A stretch of 64,000 nucleotides of DNA from contig CM049321.1 in NCBI GenBank assembly GCA_026874595.1, forward strand, positions 4,021,479-4,085,478, given 5' to 3'. The notes under the pieces are model-generated. The model ran no database searches and was not told the DNA's origin. It saw nothing but the letters and a program-made list of their open reading frames with translations. Within the stretch, counting starts at the first letter, position 1. Each line of letters opens with the position of its first letter. The DNA comes from Sipunculus nudus. Its lineage: Eukaryota > Annelida > Sipuncula > Golfingiida > Sipunculidae. Below are positions 11,401 through 22,600 of this stretch, one piece after another. Both the position numbers and the translations under genes were made by a program.

Positions 11401-14400
11401 ATCAGTGAAAAAATAAATTTACGTTTTTGTTGTGACTTTTCACAAATCATATTTGACCTTTAGTTCCTAACTATTCTAAGAAATGTAATTATCAAAGAGA
11501 GGCTGCTTGGTACCCCATGGAAGAAGCCATGACAGCCGGTGATTTCACTTTTGATAAAGATTAGAAGAAGACCGGATCAGTGAAAAAATAAATTTACGTT
11601 TTTGTTGTGACTTTTCACAAATCATATTTGACCTTTAGTTCCTAACTATTCTAAGAAATGTAATTATCAAAGAGAGGCTGCTTGGTACCCCATGGAAGAA
11701 GCCATGACAGCCGGTGATTTCACTTTTGATAAAGATTAGAAGAAGACCGGATCAGTGAAAAAATAAATTTACGTTTTTGTTGTGACTTTTCACAAATCAT
11801 ATTTGACCTTTAGTTCCTAACTATTCTAAGAAATGTAATTATCAAAGAGAGGCTGCTTGGTACCCCATGGAAGAAGCCATGACAGCCGGTGATTTCACTT
11901 TTGATAAAGATTAGAAGAAGACCGGATCAGTGAAAAAATAAATTTATGTTTTTGTTGTGACTTTTCACAAATCATATTTGACCTTTAGTTCCTAACTATT
12001 CTAAGAAATGTAATTATCAAAGAGAGGCTGCTTGGTACCCCATGGAAGAAGCCATGACAGCCGGTGATTTCACTTTTGATAAAGATTAGAAGAAGACCGG
12101 ATCAGTGAAAAAATAAATTTACGTTTTTGTTGTGACTTTTCACAAATCATATTTGACCTTTAGTTCCTAACTATTCTAAGAAATGTAATTATCAAAGAGA
12201 GGCTGCTTGGTACCCCATGGAAGAAGCCATGACAGCCGGTGATTTCACTTTTGATAAAGATTAGAAGAAGACCGGATCAGTGAAAAAATAAATTTATGTT
12301 TTTGTTGTGACTTTTCACAAATCATATTTGACCTTTAGTTCCTAACTATTCTAAGAAATGTAATTATCAAAGAGAGGCTGCTTGGTACCCCATGGAAGAA
12401 GCCATGACAGCCGGTGATTTCACTTTTGATAAAGATTAGAAGAAGACCGGATCAGTGAAAAAATAAATTTACGTTTTTGTTGTGACTTTTCACAAATCAT
12501 ATTTGACCTTTAGTTCCTAACTATTCTAAGAAATGTAATTATCAAAGAGAGGCTGCTTGGTACCCCATGGAAGAAGCCATGACAGCCGGTGATTTCACTT
12601 TACCATAAAGATTAGAAGAAGACCGGAAGGTTGTGGAAAAATAAATTTATGTTTTTGTTGTGACTTTTCACAAATCATATTTGACCTTTAGTTCCTAACT
12701 ATTCTAAGAAATGTAATTATCAAAGAGAGGCTGCTTGGTACCCCATGGAAGAAGCCATGACAGCCGGTGATTTCACTTTTGATAAAGATTAGAAGAAGAC
12801 CGGATCAGTGAAAAAATAAATTTATGTTTTTGTTGTGACTTTTCACAAATCATATTTGACCTTTAGTTCCTAACTATTCTAAGAAATGTAATTATCAAAG
12901 AGAGGCTGCTTGGTACCCCATGGAAGAAGCCATGACAGCCGGTGATTTCACTTTTGATAAAGATTAGAAGAAGACCGGATCAGTGAAAAAATAAATTTAC
13001 GTTTTTGTTGTGACTTTTCACAAATCATATTTGACCTTTAGTTCCTAACTATTCTAAGAAATGTAATTATCAAAGAGAGGCTGCTTGGTACCCCATGGAA
13101 GAAGCCATGACAGCCGGTGATTTCACTTTACCATAAAGATTAGAAGAAGACCGGAAGGTTGTGGAAAAATAAATTTATGTTTTTGTTGTGACTTTTCACA
13201 AATCATATTTGACCTTTAGTTCCTAACTATTCTAAGAAATGTAATTATCAAAGAGAGGCTGCTTGGTACCCCATGGAAGAAGCCATGACAGCCGGTGATT
13301 TCACTTTACCATAAAGATTAGAAGAAGACCGGAAGGTTGTGGAAAAATAAATTTATGTTTTTGTTGTGACTTTTCACAAATCATATTTGACCTTTAGTTC
13401 CTAACTATTCTAAGAAATGTAATTATCAAAGAGAGGCTGCTTGGTACCCCATGGAAGAAGCCATGACAGCCGGTGATTTCACTTTTGATAAAGATTAGAA
13501 GAAGACCGGATCAGTGAAAAAATAAATTTACGTTTTTGTTGTGACTTTTCACAAATCATATTTGACCTTTAGTTCCTAACTATTCTAAGAAATGTAATTA
13601 TCAAAGAGAGGCTGCTTGGTACCCCATGGAAGAAGCCATGACAGCCGGTGATTTCACTTTACCATAAAGATTAGAAGAAGACCGGAAGGTTGTGGAAAAA
13701 TAAATTTATGTTTTTGTTGTGACTTTTCACAAATCATATTTGACCTTTAGTTCCTAACTATTCTAAGAAATGTAATTATCAAAGACAGGCTGCTTGGTAC
13801 CCCATGGTAGAAGCCATGACAGCCGGTGATTTCACTTTACCATAAAGATTAGAAGAAGACCGGAAGGTTGTGGAAAAATAAATTTACGTTTTTGTTGTGA
13901 CTTTTCACAAATCATATTTGACCTTTAGTTCCTAACTATTCTAAGAAATGTAATTATCAAAGACAGGCTGCTTGGTACCCCATGGAAGAAGCCATGACAG
14001 CCGGTGATTTCACTTTTGATAAAGATTAGAAGAAGACCGGATCAGTGAAAAAATAAATTTACGTTTTTGTTGTGACTTTTCACAAATCATATTTGACCTT
14101 TAGTTCCTAACTATTCTAAGAAATGTAATTATCAAAGACAGGCTGCTTGGTACCCCATGGAAGAAGCCATGACAGCCGGTGATTTCACTTTACCACAAAG
14201 ATTAGAAGAAGACCAGAAGGTTGTGAAAAAATAAATTTATGTTTTTGTTGTGACTTTTCACAAATCATATTTGACCTTTAGTTCCTAACTATTCTAAGAA
14301 ATGTAATTATCAAAGACAGGCTGCTTGGTACCCCATGGAAGAAGCCATGACAGCCGGTGATTTCACTTTACCACAAAGATTAGAAGAAGACCGGAAGGTT

Positions 14401-17301
14401 GTGAAAAAATAAATTTATGTTTTTGTTGTGACTTTTCACAAATCATATTTGACCTTTAGTTCCTAACTATTCTAAGAAATGTAATTATCAAAGACAGGCT
14501 GCTTGGTACCCCATGGAAGAAGCCATGACAGCCGGTGATTTCACTTTACCACAAAGATTAGAAGAAGACCGGAAGGTTGTGAAAAAATAAATTTATGTTT
14601 TTGTTGTGACTTTTCACAAATCATATTTGACCTTTAGTTCCTAACTATTCTAAGAAATGTAATTATCAAAGACAGGCTGCTTGGTACCCCATGGAAGAAG
14701 CCATGACAGCCGGTGATTTCACTTTACCACAAAGATTAGAAGAAGACCGGAAGGTTGTGAAAAAATAAATTTATGTTTTTGTTGTGACTTTTCACAAATC
14801 ATATTTGACCTTTAGTTCCTAACTATTCTAAGAAATGTAATTATCAAAGACAGGCTGCTTGGTACCCCATGGAAGAAGCCATGACAGCCGGTGATTTCAC
14901 TTTACCACAAAGATTAGAAGAAGACCAGAAGGTTGTGAAAAAATAAATTTATGTTTTTGTTGTGACTTTTCACAAATCATATTTGACCTTTAGTTCCTAA
15001 CTATTCTAAGAAATGTAATTATCAAAGACAGGCTGCTTGGTACCCCATGGAAGAAGCCATGACAGCCGGTGATTTCACTTTACCACAAAGATTAGAAGAA
15101 GACCAGAAGGTTGTGAAAAAATAAATTTATGTTTTTGTTGTGACTTTTCACAAATCATATTTGACCTTTAGTTCCTAACTATTCTAAGAAATGTAATTAT
15201 CAAAGAGAGGCTGCTTGGTACCCCATGGAAGAAGCCATGACAGCCGGTGATTTCACTTTTGATAAAGATTAGAAGAAGACCGGATCAGTGAAAAAATAAA
15301 TTTACGTTTTTGTTGTGACTTTTCACAAATCATATTTGACCTTTAGTTCCTAACTATTCTAAGAAATGTAATTATCAAAGAGAGGCTGCTTGGTACCCCA
15401 TGGAAGAAGCCATGACAGCCGGTGATTTCACTTTACCACAAAGATTAGAAGAAGACCGGAAGGTTGTGGAAAAATAAATTTATGTTTTTGTTGTGACTTT
15501 TCACAAATCATATTTGACCTTTAGTTCCTAACTATTCTAAGAAATGTAATTATCAAAGAGAGGCTGCTTGGTACCCCATGGAAGAAGCCATGACAGCCGG
15601 TGATTTCACTTTACCATAAAGATTAGAAGAAGACCGGAAGGTTGTGGAAAAATAAATTTATGTTTTTGTTGTGACTTTTCACAAATCATATTTGACCTTT
15701 AGTTCCTAACTATTCTAAGAAATGTAATTATCAAAGACAGGCTGCTTGGTACCCCATGGAAGAAGCCATGACAGCCGGTGATTTCACTTTACCATAAAGA
15801 TTAGAAGAAGACCGGAAGGTTGTGGAAAAATAAATTTATGTTTTTGTTGTGACTTTTCACAAATCATATTTGACCTTTAGTTCCTAACTATTCTAAGAAA
15901 TGTAATTATCAAAGAGAGGCTGCTTGGTACCCCATGGAAGAAGCCATGACAGCCGGTGATTTCACTTTTGATAAAGATTAGAAGAAGACCGGATCAGTGA
16001 AAAAATAAATTTATGTTTTTGTTGTGACTTTTCACAAATCATATTTGACCTTTAGTTCCTAACTATTCTAAGAAATGTAATTATCAAAGAGAGGCTGCTT
16101 GGTACCCCATGGAAGAAGCCATGACAGCCGGTGATTTCACTTTACCACAAAGATTAGAAGAAGACCAGAAGGTTGTGAAAAAATAAATTTACGTTTTTGT
16201 TGTGACTTTTCACAAATCATATTTGACCTTTAGTTCCTAACTATTCTAAGAAATGTAATTATCAAAGAGAGGCTGCTTGGTACCCCATGGAAGAAGCCAT
16301 GACAGCCGGTGATTTCACTTTACCACAAAGATTAGAAGAAGACCAGAAGGTTGTGAAAAAATAAATTTATGTTTTTGTTGTGACTTTTCACAAATCATAT
16401 TTGACCTTTAGTTCCTAACTATTCTAAGAAATGTAATTATCAAAGACAGGCTGCTTGGTACCCCATGGAAGAAGCCATGACAGCCGGTGATTTCACTTTA
16501 CCACAAAGATTAGAAGAAGACCAGAAGGTTGTGAAAAAATAAATTTATGTTTTTGTTGTGACTTTTCACAAATCATATTTGACCTTTAGTTCCTAACTAT
16601 TCTAAGAAATGTAATTATCAAAGACAGGCTGCTTGGTACCCCATGGAAGAAGCCATGACAGCCGGTGATTTCACTTTTGATAAAGATTAGAAGAAGACCG
16701 GATCAGTGAAAAAATAAATTTACGTTTTTGTTGTGACTTTTCACAAATCATATTTGACCTTTAGTTCCTAACTATTCTAAGAAATGTAATTATCAAAGAG
16801 AGGCTGCTTGGTACCCCATGGAAGAAGCCATGACAGCCGGTGATTTCACTTTACCACAAAGATTAGAAGAAGACCAGAAGGTTGTGAAAAAATAAATTTA
16901 TGTTTTTGTTGTGACTTTTCACAAATCATATTTGACCTTTAGTTCCTAACTATTCTAAGAAATGTAATTATCAAAGACAGGCTGCTTGGTACCCCATGGA
17001 AGAAGCCATGACAGCCGGTGATTTCACTTTTGATAAAGATTAGAAGAAGACCGGATCAGTGAAAAAATAAATTTACGTTTTTGTTGTGACTTTTCACAAA
17101 TCATATTTGACCTTTAGTTCCTAACTATTCTAAGAAATGTAATTATCAAAGAGAGGCTGCTTGGTACCCCATGGAAGAAGCCATGACAGCCGGTGATTTC
17201 ACTTTACCACAAAGATTAGAAGAAGACCAGAAGGTTGTGGAAAAATAAATTTATGTTTTTGTTGTGACTTTTCACAAATCATATTTGACCTTGAGTTCCT
17301 A
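8463..17301 (+). repeat. Satellite array, 50 monomers of 175 or 178 bp
   Basis: Using the TGGTACC motif as a ruler, monomers occur from 8501 to 17162 with steps of 178, 175 or, once, 177. I counted 50 copies. Three subtypes differ in the second half. Type A has TTACCATAAAG with GGAAGGTTGTGG (178 bp). Type B has TTTTGATAAAG with GGATCAGTGA (175 bp). Type C has TTACCACAAAG with CAGAAGGTTGTGA (178 bp). Single-base variants (GAGAGG/GACAGG, TTATG/TTACG) are distributed independently. No frame stays open through a monomer. Monomer length is near that of a nucleosome repeat. The array ends abruptly where TTGACCTTTAG becomes TTGACCTTGAG. Confidence 0.98.
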
Positions 17302-17558
17302 TGACTTTATTGTCAAACTGTACATGTGATCATATCTTAGTATGACAGAATATTCACCAAATTTCAATGAGCACTTTCTGGTGGAAATGAATGCAGCTCT
17401 TTTTTCTGTCACCTGTTTTTCTGCAAAAGATTTAGAATATACACTAAATGTATATACACAGAAGTCAGGAATTCAAGGTGTACAATAATTTTTGCAATTT
17501 TTTTTTAAACATCACAGCTTTAACCTGGAGATAATATTATAATAGCTACAGCCTTTAA

Positions 17559-17823
17559 CCCTTTACTGTTTACATTTATTTTAGATTTCCGACAAATTCA
17601 GACACTATTTATATTTACACTAACAGCCATATCTTTTCAAGCTTTTTTGTATCTTTATCAAATTTTCAACAGTTCTTACTAAAAGGGTTTGCTGAAGATT
17701 ATTGAAAATCATTGAAACTGAGAAATAATATGCAATATTTTTGTCCTGAAAGAATCTATACATATCATGGCATTCTAGTTTCCCATTTAGAGTGCTCTTT
17801 AGTGGCTTGTAAACAGTAAAGGG
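17559..17823. mobile_element. piggyBac-type MITE, 265 bp
   Basis: The element begins CCCTTTACTGTTTACA and ends with its exact reverse complement. It is flanked on both sides by TTAA (17555-17558 and 17824-17827). Including the flanks, the inverted match is 22 bases without mismatch. TTAA target duplication plus CCC...GGG termini is the hallmark of piggyBac elements. There is no coding capacity inside. It lies 258 bases after the end of the satellite array. Confidence 0.92.
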
Positions 17824-18002
17824 TTAAAGTAAATACTTGGGAATATTAATTATCCCAATGCAAGGATTGTACTAAAACACCCCAGTTAGTTCTATATCCC
17901 TCAATGCTTAAAACATGTTTTTTTTTTTTTAAATTTAACCAAATTCACACTTAAGGTGTTTTACGAACACATCCATACCTTTTCCAGAGCCTTTGCCCGC
18001 AG

Positions 18003-18195
18003 ATTTCTTCTTTTTGGAACTCATGGATTCAGGCAGAAGAAAATCAACACAGATCTATCATAATCATCAATATATGCTTGAAACTTCAGTTCTCCTTTTG
18101 TTTCAACTTGGGCTATACAACCATCCAGTCTGCATAGTAATGAAGTCTCATCCTGTTATAAAGATCTTATCTTCAACACCAACAACTACTCGCTG
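18003..18195 (+). CDS. Weak candidate exon upstream of the membrane-protein gene
   Basis: After the acceptor-like CCTTTGCCCGCAG an open frame runs for more than 60 codons and reads, in part, DSGRRKSTQIYHNHQYMLE and VCIVMKSHPVIKILSSTP. The composition looks protein-like. The possible donor after CGCTG (GTTCGT) is poor, and the frame stays open to 18319. It could be an ectodomain exon of the gene whose 3' exons start at 19604, or a chance frame. I do not recognise it. Confidence 0.2.
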
Positions 18196-18752
18196 GTTCG
18201 TTTTTCTATTTTGTTATTTTCATATATGTGTGTGTGTCAAAAACACTACACTTCAATCACTTCATATTCCCATTTCCAATAAACATGTGGGACATTTACC
18301 AATAAATGTACCACAATAACGTTCAAAACCACTCTTCTTCTTTCATGCAGAAGCAAAAATTCCTGAATATATTCAGATTGCAATTGAAATTTTAAATTGT
18401 AAAGAAGTTAAATCCACCAATTGTATATTCAATTTCCCTTGAACATGACTATTTATCAAAGTCTATGTACCTTCTGGCCTTCCTTTAAACCAGATAGATT
18501 TATATATATTTTGTAAATTTGAGATTTCTACCTTTTTTTATCAATAATTCTGGTTTCATTCAATTCAAAGCTCCATGCACTTTTTTCCATCCTCATTTTT
18601 CATCCCATACTTTTTTATTCTCCTGTAGGCTGCTGCATCACAAAGGTCTATATTCCAGTCTTTTTTGTAAGCATTGCTACGTACTACACAGGCATGTGCT
18701 GTGTACTCTCAATAGTTTGTCCTTCAGTTTCTCTCTGCTTATTATTTCACAG

Positions 18753-18966
18753 GGAGCAAATTGGTCCTACACACAAAGGCTGTATTCTTCACTCCTGAAC
18801 CTGAGCTTAAATATAGAGTGGTTACTGAAAAATACAGGTTCACCGTATACAGTACATGCTACTGATGGAACCTGTCTCTTGTGGACATTCACCAGACAAC
18901 AAAAGACAGTACGCTCCGTAGATTTAGATGGTTATCAGCAATCCTGTGTTTACCTACTACAGAATG
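18753..18966 (+). CDS. Candidate exon with strong splice borders; frame unresolved
   Basis: The borders are good: TTATTTCACAG before and AATG/GTAAGA after. Frame 1 is open over all 71 codons (GANWSYTQRLYSSLLN through SVDLDGYQQSCVYLLQN) and exits in phase 1. Frame 3 looks equally protein-like for its first 36 codons (SKLVLHTKAVFFTPEPELKY, then YRFTVYSTCY) before a TGA. Joining frame 1 directly to the exon at 19604 would force a stop within that exon, while frame 3 would need an internal donor. Either an intermediate exon is missing, or the exon is shorter, or it holds a frameshift. Confidence 0.35.
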
Positions 18967-19603
18967 GTAAGACTCTATCCCTATTTGCCTAAATAGGACA
19001 TGCATCATACAAAGTATGTGTATTTGGAAAAGGCATAGTCAAGTCCTTCCCTGATGAACAATGTCAGATATATGTCAATTGCAGTTTCTTGAAACTCAGT
19101 AAATATACTCTAATTAGGTTGAAGAATGTCAAATACTCTCCTTGCAGAAATTTCATTTATCAAAATCACAATTTGATCAAATAATTCCTTACAATCCTTG
19201 TATTGTCTGATGGAAGCTCCTTTGTGGTTTAACCCTTTCACTGTCATTGAGCTGGAAGCTTTCATTTTCAACCTTCAAAGTATTTTTTTTTAATCTCTGC
19301 AACAAAAAATGTAACATCTTATTGTCAAATCAATTCCCTGATACTCTATACATGAAACATCAGGACTTAAATACTCTGGCAGCCAGAAATTTTTACATGA
19401 ATGAAATGAGGAAACTTTCAATTGCACAATTTAAGTGCTCAATTTTTCATAAAGCCACCTAAAAACAGTGGCACTTTTACAACTGGTACAGTCTGATGTA
19501 GGTTTTCTTATTTTATTTTCAATCCAGCAATATCAATTGATGGATTAATGATAATATCAATGTTTCATTAAATTTTAAGTCTTTATTTACTTCTCTCATG
19601 TAG

Positions 19604-19697
19604 AGAAATATTCTAAACCAAACAAATGGACTTCCTCATCAGATAAAAGTGAAAGAAGTAGGATCTGACAAAATAATGAAGTTAATGTACCAAAAAG
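19604..19697 (+). CDS. Membrane-protein gene, first confidently phased exon
   Basis: The acceptor is CTTCTCTCATGTAG and the donor CAAAAAG/GTAGGA. The frame reads RNILNQTNGLPHQIKVKEV then GSDKIMKLMYQK and leaves one base (G), which forms GAT with the next exon. A second frame is open until a TGA near the 3' end, so the choice of frame rests on the phase match to the three following exons. Confidence 0.5.
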
Positions 19698-22600
19698 GTA
19701 GGACTCAGCAAACTATGAAAATAAAATTCAGCAAAAAAATTTACAGTTTGTTTGTATACTGAATCACAATAACCACAAATCCTACGTATACAAAGCTACA
19801 AGGACAGTTATCACAACTGCTTTGTAGTGACTACAAATTTCAATGATATGATAACGTTAATTAACTACCACAGATCTGCTGATTAAGGTAGTCATTCATC
19901 CCAAAGATGATGTAAAAGAGTCAGTGGATGACTCAGCTGTTGGTGTCATCCACACTACAAGCTCTGCCTCTGATACACAGACATTCACTGATTCAGTGTA
20001 CAATAGCCCAAGTATCGAGATACATTCCACAGGTGAGCCTGAGCCTCTTCCAAACGTGATGATTTCCTGCTCTTTACAGTATTTATAAAAGGACTGTACT
20101 CTGCCGTGTCTAGTAATGCAGAGCGTGTGATGCTTGGCTTGAGCATTGTCAAAACATCAGCCATCGACAACAGAGACAACTTTGCAAGTATTTGATATTC
20201 CCTCACCAAATCTTGTTCCTGCTGTTGTATGTATCTTCTATGTAACCAACAAATAAACAGTAACTTCCATGCTAACAAACGTGTTAGATGGGTTACATCA
20301 TATGTGCCACATGCCACCATCCAAAGCCAATTCCTTGAAATCCGGGTACAGATCTAATTATCCAAGCTTAAAAGCAACTGCGGAGTTATGAAAAGACTGT
20401 AAAAGAAACAAACGGCACAACTTCGCTAGTTCCACACAAGTACATACCTATAGCCCACTGAGCAGTTTTCAGACTACTTGTGTACACACTTGGTATAGGC
20501 AAGCTGCCCTGTTTACTGGAGCGTGTACGTCTTCACCAGGTATGCACGGGTCATACAATTATTGTATAAAAAGCCATAGTCCCCTGCTCCAGAACCCTCG
20601 AACATACTTTCTGAGAACTCCTTGAACCTGACCCGGCGTGACACAGTTCAGGTCAAACAACTTCGGGTCCACATGGTTACATGCATGTTGTTAGTGCATT
20701 GAACTTGTTCAAGGCCAGCTGTGGTCAACCATGTACATCACGCACTATGGTTATGAATAAATTGTCATCTTATTGATTAATGAATTATCTACTTAAAGGT
20801 TGCTACTTCAGTTTGAATAGATTTTTATTCCTTTTGAAAAATGACCTCACTCAGTGTACCATGTTATGTTGAACAGCTAATTAGACCTTAATAGAGGACA
20901 ATTTACCACGTTGTAATTAACAGCTAATTATGACCTTAATAGAAGACAAATAACCATCTTAAAGAATCAGTAATTATAACTTAAACAACTACTATTTCAT
21001 AAACTAACTTTGACTTAATCATGAAGCCTTTACCTAACCATGATTGTATCATCTTATGACTGAAGTTTGGATGTGCAATGCCAAAATATAAACATGTTGT
21101 GTCAAGTGTCTTTTCCAAATCTAGTTTTCTCTTTACCAACTTGTGCATTCTGGAGGCACCATGCATTAAAGGGTACCGTAAAATAAAAGCATTCCTTCAC
21201 AACAGGTACTGGGAATGTTACTTGACTGCATATATATCAAACTGTTGGCCAGGTATGAGTGAAAATCAGTATCATGGTACAGTATGTCCTTGACCTTTGA
21301 TCTCACAGACAAAAGGGGCCTTGTCTCTTGACAGCGGTTTTGTTCAAATGCTTTGGCTTAAAATGCTTCCATGAACCAACAACAAAATTACTTAACTAAC
21401 ATTATTACAACTTGGTTATGTCAGTTTAGGTATAAAAATATCACATGGGATGTGAATATCAAAAGTAATTAAGGTTTCACTAGTGACCTGTACTTCCTTT
21501 TCTGAAACCAACTCAAGTAGCAACGCAACTTGGTAATAATTAATGCATTAAAAAGTGCTGTATAGTGTACTTGATAATTGATATCCACACTGAGTTTGAT
21601 CACATCCTTTGGCATTATATAATCACTGGGAGGATAATCAAGATGAGTTGTATCCTAGAGAAGCAGGTCCACCCAGGATGCTGAGGAACATCCTGTAAAG
21701 CTGTATCCACCATCAGTGAGTACCAGGCCCTTCTTTACAATAGCTCTAGGATGATATAGTACATGCATACCTGACTGACTCAGCCTGTACAGGGATTGAA
21801 AACTTTCAAACCACAGCTGCCTTTACACACAGACAGATGTCCACAAGGATTGTTTTTCTTTTATAATTTTTTGGTGGAGGTAATTGATTCCATTTTTTTA
21901 ATGCTTGCTTAAATAAGCACTATGGGTACCTGCGGAATTCCATTCCGGTTTCAGACTATGTGACAGGGGTTTGCACTTGATTATCCTGGTGTCAACCAGG
22001 CTTGGTGTACCACACCTGCAGCACCTCATAGCACTGAGGAACTCCAAAAAGGCAGATTCGTTCATAAGTGATACACTGTTGGACACAGTCTCCCCAATAA
22101 GCCTGTAGAGCCTTCATCCTCGGTGGAGACTGACCACCTCAGCTGAGATACAAACTCATGATCACCTGGCTTCGAGCCCAAGACTACAGAAGCCTTGAAG
22201 GACAAGGTCAATAATTTTCAAACTTTCTCAAGTTAGTGGTTTAACATTTTGTGTGTTAAATTTGAGAAAAGAAGCTTCAAAGAGGATAGTCCAAGTTTCA
22301 TGGTGCTCAAAAGCATATTCTTCTTTGAAGCTTGCAGGAAAAAGGTCTTTGTAACCTAACTTCAATTTTCCAAAGATGTTTTACCAGAACCTGTTTGGAT
22401 ATTAGGCAAAACTTTTCTAAAGTAACAGTTAAGATTTGCATCCTGCAAGGCACAACAAGATGACCTGCAGTTAGCTCAGCATGACTGAATGTCATCTGAG
22501 CTCAAATGTGGGATCATAAACTGTTTCTGAGGGGCTGCATTTTAACACAAGATTTTAATGCAGTATGACCATGCAATCCATGGGATTCATCGTGACTGTT

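Noticed and set aside
8463-17301. CRISPR-like or coding interpretation of the long regular array
   Set aside because: Monomers are contiguous with no unique spacers, contain stops in all frames, and sit in animal DNA; it is a satellite.
19230-19250. TTAACCCTTTCACTGTC as a second piggyBac element
   Set aside because: No inverted partner with TTAA was found downstream, so at most it is a solo end.
19985-20320. 111-codon minus-strand frame
   Set aside because: It is antisense to two plus-strand exons whose phases match their neighbours.
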